A program made the translations under genes and the position numbers. Shown one piece after another: positions 1 to 5,188 of a DNA stretch of 19,155 nucleotides (position 1 is the first letter of the stretch; each line of letters starts with the position of its first letter). Source of the stretch: Coprococcus sp. (GTDB lineage: Bacteria; Bacillota; Clostridia; Lachnospirales; Lachnospiraceae); the NCBI GenBank assembly GCA_016296785.1, contig JAEDHX010000034.1, positions 1 through 19,155 of the forward strand, in the 5' to 3' direction. The notes beneath the pieces were generated by a model. The model was not told the DNA's origin, did not search any database, and saw only the letters and a list, made by a program, of their open reading frames with translations.

Positions 1-205
1 GCATCCTTTCTACAGAGTAATTGTAGCAGATTCAAGATCACCAAGAGATGGCAGATTTATCGAAGAGATTGGAACATACGATCCAAATCAGGAGCCATCT
101 GTAGTTAAGATTGATGAGGAAGCAGCTAAGAAGTGGCTTGCAACAGGTGCACAGCCTACAGAGACAGTTGCTAAGTTATTTAAGCAGGCAGGTATTGAAA
201 AATAA
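1..205 (+). CDS. rpsP: 30S ribosomal protein S16, 3' part (5' end outside window)
   Basis: Reading from base 2, the frame is open to TAA at 203-205 and gives 67 residues, beginning HPFYRVIVADSRSPRDGRFI and continuing IEEIGTYDPN. This matches the core of bacterial S16, which binds 16S rRNA in the small-subunit body and is needed for its assembly. S16 is usually about 80-90 residues, so roughly the first 13-15 residues are missing because the window starts inside the gene. The C-terminal part (KWLATGAQPTETV, ending in KQAGIEK) is typical of Firmicute S16. The khpA start lies 21 bp downstream and rimM and trmD follow, which is the classical rpsP operon order and supports the call. The identification is close to certain; only the start cannot be seen. 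Confidence 0.97.
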   Translation, partial: HPFYRVIVADSRSPRDGRFIEEIGTYDPNQEPSVVKIDEEAAKKWLATGAQPTETVAKLFKQAGIEK

Positions 206-226
206 TTATACTTGGGAGGTATTCAG

Positions 227-454
227 ATGAAAGATTTAGTAGAAATCATTGCAAAATCCCTAGTAGATCATCCTGAGCAAATAATTGTTACAGAGACTGA
301 AGAAGATGATATAGTAAAAATCGAGCTTGCTGTTGCTCCGGAAGATATGGGCAAAGTAATAGGTAAGCAAGGCAGAATTGCAAAATCCATCCGTACAGTT
401 GTAAAAGCAGCTGCTTCAAAGGGTGATAAAAAGGTAATTGTAGATATTAAATAA
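227..454 (+). CDS. khpA: KhpA, small KH-domain RNA-binding protein (YlqC family)
   Basis: A 75-residue protein that is essentially one KH domain. The RNA-binding GxxG loop is G46-K-Q-G49 within GKVIGKQGRIAKSIR, followed by a basic helix and the family's usual C-terminal strand VIVDIK. I chose ATG 227 because GGGAGG (214-219) lies at normal spacing before it; an in-frame TTG at 212 would sit inside that ribosome binding site. In Gram-positive bacteria KhpA forms a dimer or a heterodimer with KhpB (EloR/Jag) and affects cell elongation, division and RNA levels; no khpB is present here. Its place between rpsP and rimM is conserved across Firmicutes. The product is probably cytoplasmic and co-transcribed with rpsP. 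Family assignment is secure; the targets in this organism are unknown. Confidence 0.95.
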   Translation: MKDLVEIIAKSLVDHPEQIIVTETEEDDIVKIELAVAPEDMGKVIGKQGRIAKSIRTVVKAAASKGDKKVIVDIK

Positions 455-473
455 ATACAAAGATCTTATTGCG

Positions 474-494
474 GGGGAGTATTTTATACTCCCC
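474..494 (+). other. 8-bp GC-rich hairpin between khpA and rimM
   Basis: GGGGAGTA (474-481) is the perfect reverse complement of TACTCCCC (487-494), with loop TTTTA. Only TGTGTTTATAG follows, so there is no clean U-tract. It is better read as an RNA processing or stability element, or a leaky attenuator, than as a strong terminator. It may set different levels of rpsP-khpA and rimM-trmD within one operon. Confidence 0.55.
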
Positions 495-524
495 TGTGTT
501 TATAGTAATTATAGGAGATATTTG

Positions 525-1037
525 ATGGAAGACAGGCTTAGAGTTGGTGTAGTAACAACAACACATGGAATAAAAGGGGAGCTTAAGGTTTTTCCTACAA
601 CAGATGATGTTAACAGGTTTAAAGAGCTGAAGAAATGCTATCTGACAAATAATAAAGAAACCTTAGAGGTTAATTGTGTTTCCTGTAAGTTTATGAAGAA
701 TATTGTAATATTAAAGTTTAAGGAATTTGATAATATTAATGATGTTGAAAGATTCAAGCAGTATGATATTCTGGTAGACAGAGCGGATGCAGTATCACTT
801 GGAGATGGAGAGTTCTTTATTTGTGATATTATAGATGCTGATGTGTATGATGAATACGACAAATATATGGGCGTATTAACAGATATTCTTGAGACTCCTG
901 CGAATCATGTTCTTGTTGTTACAAAGGAAGATGGAGAAGAAAAACTAATTCCTCTTATTAGGGAGTTTGTTTTTGATATAGATACCGTAAACAAACGTGT
1001 TAAGGTAAAAGATTTTGAAATGGTAGAGGCAGATTAA
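525..1037 (+). CDS. rimM: Ribosome maturation factor RimM
   Basis: A 170-residue protein of normal length for RimM. It helps assemble the 30S head by binding S19 and acting around 16S rRNA helices 31-33. The N-terminal RimM domain (about 1-90) opens with RVGVVTTTHGIKGELKVFPT, the family's G-x-x-x-x-THG-x-x-GELKV signature. The C-terminal PRC-barrel part (about 95-168) carries the typical LIP segment (EKLIPLIREFVFDID). ATG 525 is preferred over the overlapping TTG at 522 because AGGAG (513-517) is better spaced to it. The stop lies two bases before the trmD start, so the pair is almost certainly translationally coupled. The neighbour trmD is the classical partner. No unusual residues were noticed. 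Confidence 0.95.
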   Translation: MEDRLRVGVVTTTHGIKGELKVFPTTDDVNRFKELKKCYLTNNKETLEVNCVSCKFMKNIVILKFKEFDNINDVERFKQYDILVDRADAVSLGDGEFFICDIIDADVYDEYDKYMGVLTDILETPANHVLVVTKEDGEEKLIPLIREFVFDIDTVNKRVKVKDFEMVEAD

Positions 1038-1039
1038 TT

Positions 1040-1753
1040 ATGAATTTTTATATACTGACCCTATTCCCTGAAATGGTTATGAATGGACTTAGTACAAGCA
1101 TAACAGGAAGAGCAATTGAAGCAGGCATTCTTCATATTGAAGCTGTTAATATCAGGGATTTTACAAGTGAAAAGCATGGCCATGTTGATGATTATCCATA
1201 TGGTGGCGGTGCTGGTATGGTTATGCAGGCAGAACCTGTCTATAAGGCATATCAATATGTTTGTGATAAGATAGGACATAAACCAACTGTAATTTATATG
1301 ACACCGCAAGGCAGAACCTTTAATCAGCAGATTGCAGGTGAGCTTGCTAAGCTTAATGATATAGTTCTTTTATGTGGTCATTATGAAGGTATTGATGAGC
1401 GTGTCCTTGAGATGATTGTGGATGATTATATATCAATAGGTGATTTTGTCCTTACGGGAGGAGAACTTCCTGCCATGGCTATTGTTGATACTGTATCAAG
1501 GCTTGTACCCGGCGTACTTAATAATAATGACAGTGCTGAGATTGAAACTTTTCATGATAATTTGCTTGAGTATCCACAATATACAAGACCGGCAGAATTT
1601 ATGGGTAAGAGGGTTCCGGATGTGCTTCTTTCAGGACATCACAAGAATATTGAGGCATGGAGACTTGAACAGTCACTTGAAAGAACAAAGAAACAACGTC
1701 CCGATTTATATGATAAATATTTGAGTGAGCATGGCAAAAATAATCATTCATAA
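1040..1753 (+). CDS. trmD: tRNA (guanine-N1-)-methyltransferase TrmD
   Basis: A 237-residue SPOUT-class methyltransferase that makes m1G37 in tRNAs reading CNN codons, using S-adenosylmethionine, and so prevents +1 frameshifting. The usual signatures are all present: N-terminal FYILTLFPEM, Y54-GGGAGMVM around residues 54-62, G113-HYEGIDERV, and the trefoil-knot segment SIGDFVLTGGELPA that binds the methyl donor. The C-terminal RxxxLxxTxxxRPDL region is also recognisable. Length is close to the bacterial norm (about 240). It starts two bases after rimM. In most Firmicutes rplS comes next; here a 111-bp gap and a lipoprotein gene follow instead, so trmD is the last recognisable member of the operon in this window. 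Confidence 0.97.
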   Translation: MNFYILTLFPEMVMNGLSTSITGRAIEAGILHIEAVNIRDFTSEKHGHVDDYPYGGGAGMVMQAEPVYKAYQYVCDKIGHKPTVIYMTPQGRTFNQQIAGELAKLNDIVLLCGHYEGIDERVLEMIVDDYISIGDFVLTGGELPAMAIVDTVSRLVPGVLNNNDSAEIETFHDNLLEYPQYTRPAEFMGKRVPDVLLSGHHKNIEAWRLEQSLERTKKQRPDLYDKYLSEHGKNNHS

Positions 1754-1761
1754 TTTGCAAA

Positions 1762-1790
1762 ATCACTTGTTGTAGTATACTGCAAGTGAT
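1762..1790 (+). other. Inverted repeat after trmD (weak terminator candidate)
   Basis: ATCACTTG (1762-1769) pairs with CAAGTGAT (1783-1790) around a 13-base loop that contains the palindrome GTATAC. No U-run follows, so termination would be weak. It overlaps a promoter-like sequence and could equally be an operator. It lies 9 bases after the trmD stop. Confidence 0.4.
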
Positions 1791-1795
1791 ATACT
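1767..1795 (+). promoter_or_regulatory. Putative sigma-A-type promoter for the lipoprotein gene
   Basis: TTGTTG (1767-1772) and TATACT (1790-1795) are separated by 17 bp and lie about 70 bp before the lipoprotein start. The -10 matches the consensus at 5 of 6 positions; the -35 only at TTG. The site overlaps the inverted repeat at 1762-1790. This is a visual call without a score. Confidence 0.4.
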
Positions 1796-1864
1796 TTACT
1801 AAGATAAAAGAAAGACATATTTATTGGCTTTTCGATATAAACATATAAGGAGATTTATACTATT

Positions 1865-2422
1865 ATGAAGAAAAAACTTATCTTATTAGCATTAGTTACT
1901 CTTTCACTTGTGACATTTGCAGCTTGTGGAAAGAAGAAAGAGGAAGCTCCTACCTTGAAGGAGGATTTTATTGAATTGGTTCAGGTTGAGATTCCTGAGG
2001 CTGAAAAGAATGAGATTGCTATTATGACGACATATAATAATTATTTTAAGAATGGCAGTGAGATTGATACAGGTGTTCTTCTTTCGGATCTTGAGAACAA
2101 TATTATTCCGAAGTATGAGGAATTCTTGAAACAGGTTCAGACTATTGAGACAGATTTTGATGAAGTAAAGGCAGTTAAGGATCAGTATTATACTGCTATG
2201 GATTATCAGCTTAAGGCGCTTAATAAGGTTAAGGATGCACTTAAGGAAGAAGAAGCTGATTATCAGGCTGAAGCAGGAGAACTTCTCAAAAAGGCTGAGG
2301 AAGAGTATGATAAGTATTTAGCTGCTGTTAATGATATTGCAATGCAGAATAATATAACTATTAAGAATTCATCAGATAGTGAAGAAACATCAGGTGAAGA
2401 AGCTTCAAGTGAAGAGAAATAG
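1865..2422 (+). CDS. Small acidic lipoprotein of unknown function
   Basis: A 185-residue predicted lipoprotein. The N-terminus has basic MKKK, a hydrophobic segment (5-18) and the lipobox F-A-A-C with the lipidated cysteine at C21, so after signal peptidase II cleavage it should be anchored outside the membrane. The mature part is strongly acidic, rich in E, K and D, and looks largely helical with coiled-coil character between about 95 and 160. It ends in a low-complexity Ser/Glu tail from about residue 170 (SSDSEETSGEEASSEEK). I see no catalytic motif and do not recognise a family. A ribosome binding site AAGGAG (1847-1852) precedes ATG at a slightly long spacing of 12. The gene stands alone between a promoter-like sequence and a strong terminator. 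A solute-binding or spacer role is possible, but no function can be assigned. Confidence 0.8.
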   Translation: MKKKLILLALVTLSLVTFAACGKKKEEAPTLKEDFIELVQVEIPEAEKNEIAIMTTYNNYFKNGSEIDTGVLLSDLENNIIPKYEEFLKQVQTIETDFDEVKAVKDQYYTAMDYQLKALNKVKDALKEEEADYQAEAGELLKKAEEEYDKYLAAVNDIAMQNNITIKNSSDSEETSGEEASSEEK

Positions 2423-2439
2423 AATATTGATAAAAGAAA

Positions 2440-2480
2440 AGTCATTTAGCTAATTATATATATAGCTAAATGACTCTTTT
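2440..2480 (+). terminator. Rho-independent terminator after the lipoprotein gene
   Basis: AGTCATTTAGCTA (2440-2452) pairs perfectly over 13 bp with TAGCTAAATGACT (2463-2475) around a 10-base AT loop, followed by CTTTTATT. An A-rich stretch precedes the stem (2432-2440), so it could work in both directions. It lies 17 bases after the lipoprotein stop. Confidence 0.85.
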
Positions 2481-2481
2481 A

Positions 2482-2521
2482 TTATGTAATAGGAAAATCC
2501 TACGTATTTCCTATTACATAA
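2482..2521. repeat. 15-bp perfect inverted repeat, second hairpin, origin unknown
   Basis: TTATGTAATAGGAAA (2482-2496) is the exact reverse complement of TTTCCTATTACATAA (2507-2521). The 10-base loop ATCCTACGTA contains the palindrome TACGTA. It begins only a few bases after the preceding terminator, so a second terminator is not obviously needed. No good U-run follows on the plus strand. The long perfect arms, next to an unusually GC-rich stretch, suggest one end of a small dispersed element, but no second copy is visible in this window. Confidence 0.6.
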
Positions 2522-2620
2522 AAATGCTCCGCTAAGGATGCGCACTCGCGTGATAGGAAGTCTGTCGCAAATGTGACCGCGCGTAGCGAGGAAAGCATGC
2601 AAGCGAGAATCTATTTTCTC
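2522..2620. other. GC-rich, probably structured non-coding island
   Basis: This stretch is clearly richer in G+C than its AT-rich surroundings and holds many CpG and GCGC steps (GATGCGCACTCGCGTGA, GACCGCGCGTAGCGAGG). Short complementary pieces suggest folding: CGCTA (2530-2534) with TAGCG (2584-2588), and CGAGAA/TTCTCG just before 2621. The word AGCGAG occurs twice, near 2586 and 2603. No credible reading frame with a ribosome binding site crosses it. Together with the flanking hairpin it may be a MITE-like repeat or a structured RNA; I do not recognise an Rfam class. Confidence 0.45.
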
Positions 2621-2678
2621 GTATATAATCTGTATAAGTAATAATTTGAGGGTTATTATTATGAATATGGTTAGCAAG

Positions 2679-2710
2679 TTCACATATATTACATATCTTT
2701 TTGTTATAAT
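2679..2710 (+). promoter_or_regulatory. Extended -10 promoter candidate for the two-component genes
   Basis: TGTTATAAT (2702-2710) is a consensus extended -10 (TGn plus TATAAT). A -35-like TTCACA (2679-2684) is 20 bp away, which is too long, but extended -10 promoters tolerate this. Transcription would start near 2717, about 85 bp before the response regulator start. Confidence 0.5.
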
Positions 2711-2801
2711 TTGCATAATATAGGAGATTAACTGGGAATCCTTGGTTATTCAAATGCAGGGCAGTTCACGATATTATAGTAGAAATGGAGGATTACTTTT
2801 T

Positions 2802-3500
2802 ATGGACGATTTAAAAATTCTTATTGTTGATGATGAGAGCAGAATGAGAAAGCTTGTTAAAGATTTTATGGTGAAAGAGGGTTATACTGTTCTTGAAGCA
2901 GGTAATGGAGAAGAAGCTCTTGATATATTTATGGATAATAAGGATATTGCATTGATAATTCTTGATATTATGATGCCTAAGATGGATGGCTGGGATACCT
3001 GCAAGGAGATTAGAAAAATCTCACAGGTTCCTGTAATTATGCTTACGGCAAAGTCAGACGAAAGAGATGAATTGCTTGGTTTTGAACTTGGAATTGATGA
3101 ATATATTACAAAACCATTTAGTCCTAAGATACTTGTAGCAAGAGTTTCAGCTCTTCTTAGAAGAACCAGTGATGCAATGCAGGTTGAGAAGCTGAGTGCA
3201 GGGGGTATAAGTATGGACCTTACGGCACATCTTGTAAGTGTTGATGACAAGTATATTGAGCTTAGCTTCAAGGAATTCGAACTTCTTCAGTATTTTATTA
3301 CGAATAAGGGCGTTGCATTATCACGTGAAAAGATACTTAATAATGTATGGAATTATGATTATTTTGGTGATGCCAGAACAATTGATACTCATGTAAAGAA
3401 GCTAAGAAGTAAGCTTGGAGATAAAGGTGATTATATAAAGACAGTCTGGGGTATGGGTTATAAGTTTGAGGTGGATAATGAAAGGATCGATAAAAACTAA
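2802..3500 (+). CDS. OmpR/PhoB-family response regulator
   Basis: A 232-residue two-component transcription factor. The receiver domain (about 4-118) has the acidic pair D10-D11, phospho-acceptor D55 in LIILDIMMP, switch threonine T82 (IMLTAKSD) and the invariant K104 (ITKPFSP). The C-terminal winged-helix DNA-binding domain (about 130-228) ends with the typical RTIDTHVKKLRSKLG and VWGMGYKFE strings. ATG 2802 is chosen because GGAGG (2787-2791) sits 10 bases upstream; in-frame starts upstream at 2742 (TTG) and 2754 (ATG) lack that support and would put about 16-20 unusual residues before the receiver domain. The last 23 bases overlap the histidine kinase gene, its obvious partner. The regulated genes and the signal cannot be named from sequence. 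Confidence 0.93.
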   Translation: MDDLKILIVDDESRMRKLVKDFMVKEGYTVLEAGNGEEALDIFMDNKDIALIILDIMMPKMDGWDTCKEIRKISQVPVIMLTAKSDERDELLGFELGIDEYITKPFSPKILVARVSALLRRTSDAMQVEKLSAGGISMDLTAHLVSVDDKYIELSFKEFELLQYFITNKGVALSREKILNNVWNYDYFGDARTIDTHVKKLRSKLGDKGDYIKTVWGMGYKFEVDNERIDKN

Positions 3501-5031
3501 AATTACATTATGCCTTATGGCTATTGTTGCATTTATGATTGGTCTTTCATGTCTATTATCAGTTATCTTTATTAAGAGATATTACTATAATGATATTAAG
3601 AATAAGCTTATTGATACTTATAAATCGTGTAATAGAGAATTCAGTTATAATAGGGACTATGATGAGAAGACACTTTCAACTGATGTTGTAAATGAATCAG
3701 ATGCAATAATTTATATTCTTGATGCAGAGAATAATAGAATTTATACATCTGTTAATAAAGATACTACTGTCTTTGAAAATCTTAAGTTTATTGCAGAATT
3801 TCTTGGCTTAAGCAAGGACGCTAATGCTAAAAACTCTCGTATATACAGTGAAGAGATAGAACATCACAGGAATTTCAATATTCAGATTACTACTGACAAA
3901 AAGACGAATTCCAATTATTTTGATATAGTAGGATTTCTTGACAATGGTTTTATTATCATCATCAGAACCTCTGTATCAAGAGCGGATGCAACAATAAGAA
4001 CAACAATTAGATTTATCTTCATTGTACTTGTCGCTGTTGCAATTATATGTTGTATATTGACATATTTCTTTAGTAATGTATTTGCAAAGCCTATTAAAAA
4101 ACTTACTAAGGTAGCCTCTAGAATGACCAGACTTGATTTTGATGCCAGAGTAGACAATCCTTCAAATGATGAAATAGGCGAGCTTGCAACTTATATGAAT
4201 GATCTTTCGTTTAAGCTGAAGAATACTCTTAGTGAGCTTCAACAAGCTAATATGCGTCTTCAATCAGACATTGATGAGAAAATAAAGGTGGATGAAATGA
4301 GAAAGGAGTTCCTGTCTCATGTTTCTCATGAGCTTAAGACGCCTATTGCATTAATTCAGGGATACGCAGAGGGATTAAGATATAATATTAATGATGATGA
4401 AGAAAGCAAGAATTTCTACTGCGATGTAATTATTGATGAATCGTCAAAGATGAATAAGCTTGTTAAACAGCTACTTGATTTAAATGAACTGGAATTTGGT
4501 AATATAAAAATAAGTCCGGAGATATTTGACATAAATGCACTTATTCAGAATGTAATTGATTCATCTTCAATATTAATTGATAATAGTAATTGTAAGGTTA
4601 TTTTCGAGAATAATGAGCCGGTTTATGTATATGCTGATGAATTTATGATTGAGGAAATATTTACAAATTATTTTACAAATGCTCTTCATTATTGTGTAGA
4701 GAATGGAAATGTTAAGATATGGACTGCTAAAGCAGTATATGATGAGCCTTTTAGTATTTCTGATAAAGGTATCATTACAGGTAATATCAGAGTATTCGTT
4801 TATGATCAGGGACCTACTATTCCGATAGATGAGCTTGATAAGATATTTATTAAGTTTTATAAGGTTGATAAGGCAAGAACAAGAGAATATGGAGGTAGTG
4901 GAATAGGTCTTTCGATAGTAGCTGCATCCATGCAGGCTCATAATAAAACATATGGTGTATATAATGTTGATGATGGTGTAGTATTTTATTTTGATTTGGA
5001 TATTATTTCTCCGATATGTGATGATAAATAA
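3478..5031 (+). CDS. Membrane sensor histidine kinase
   Basis: A 517-residue kinase paired with the preceding regulator. Transmembrane helix 1 is about residues 9-32 and helix 2 about 179-198, leaving an extracytoplasmic sensor of about 145 residues. A HAMP linker (about 198-250) is followed by a coiled coil and a HisKA domain with phospho-acceptor H284 in FLSHVSHELKTPIALIQGY. The ATPase domain has the N-box asparagine N401 (IFTNYFTNALHY) and the G2 box YGGSGIGLSIV from residue 471. The G1 box reads YDQGPTIP and lacks the second glycine of the usual DxGxG, a variant I recall from Firmicute kinases with the same KFYKVDKARTREYGGSG string. ATG 3478 lies inside the regulator gene with GAGG at 3468-3471. 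A TTG at 3466 is a less likely start. The signal is unknown. Confidence 0.92.
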   Translation: MKGSIKTKITLCLMAIVAFMIGLSCLLSVIFIKRYYYNDIKNKLIDTYKSCNREFSYNRDYDEKTLSTDVVNESDAIIYILDAENNRIYTSVNKDTTVFENLKFIAEFLGLSKDANAKNSRIYSEEIEHHRNFNIQITTDKKTNSNYFDIVGFLDNGFIIIIRTSVSRADATIRTTIRFIFIVLVAVAIICCILTYFFSNVFAKPIKKLTKVASRMTRLDFDARVDNPSNDEIGELATYMNDLSFKLKNTLSELQQANMRLQSDIDEKIKVDEMRKEFLSHVSHELKTPIALIQGYAEGLRYNINDDEESKNFYCDVIIDESSKMNKLVKQLLDLNELEFGNIKISPEIFDINALIQNVIDSSSILIDNSNCKVIFENNEPVYVYADEFMIEEIFTNYFTNALHYCVENGNVKIWTAKAVYDEPFSISDKGIITGNIRVFVYDQGPTIPIDELDKIFIKFYKVDKARTREYGGSGIGLSIVAASMQAHNKTYGVYNVDDGVVFYFDLDIISPICDDK

Positions 5032-5047
5032 TAATGCAAAAGCCCAT

Positions 5048-5089
5048 TATATTGTAAAAAATAATAATAAATATCAATATATTGTAAAA
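5048..5089 (+). repeat. Two 12-bp direct repeats, 30-bp period, upstream of parE
   Basis: TATATTGTAAAA occurs exactly at 5048-5059 and again at 5078-5089. The 30-bp period is close to three helical turns. Both copies lie just upstream of the promoter-like hexamers at 5096-5124. They could be a regulator's paired binding sites or an AT-rich UP-type element; chance in such AT-rich DNA is a real alternative. Confidence 0.5.
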
Positions 5090-5095
5090 TATGTA

Positions 5096-5124
5096 TTTTC
5101 AAAAAGGAACTTTTAAGATATAAT
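5096..5124 (+). promoter_or_regulatory. Putative promoter of the topoisomerase operon
   Basis: TTTTCA (5096-5101) and a perfect TATAAT (5119-5124) are 17 bp apart, giving a start near 5131 and a leader of about 58 bases before ATG 5189. The -35 matches TTGACA at 4 of 6 positions. The -10 lies at the end of the left arm and in the loop of the hairpin at 5101-5142. Confidence 0.55.
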
Positions 5125-5142
5125 TTCTAAAGGTTTCTTTTT
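5101..5142 (+). terminator. Hairpin with T-tract between histidine kinase and parE
   Basis: AAAAAGGAACTTTTA (5101-5115) pairs with TAAAGGTTTCTTTTT (5128-5142) over 15 positions, with two G-T pairs and a 12-base loop. The right arm ends in TTTTT, so read-through RNA from the kinase gene could terminate here. The stem is AT-rich, so its strength is uncertain. It overlaps the promoter-like hexamers. Confidence 0.55.
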
Positions 5143-5188
5143 GTTAGTTTATGGAATTATGACAAATAATTTGAAATGGAGTAATAAT

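Noticed and set aside
212..226. TTG 212 as the khpA start
   Set aside because: It lies within the ribosome binding site of ATG 227, and family length fits the later start.
1061..1724. Open frames on both strands inside trmD
   Set aside because: trmD is certain in its frame; the others have no start signal and are frame shadows.
2450..2753. Minus-strand open frames of 73-88 codons across the GC-rich island
   Set aside because: They cross the terminator and inverted repeat, have no supported start and read as low-quality protein; the DNA structure explains the signal better.
5141..5188. Upstream extension of parE from TTG 5141
   Set aside because: It would begin in the hairpin T-run and add residues with no family character; ATG 5189 has GGAG at proper spacing.
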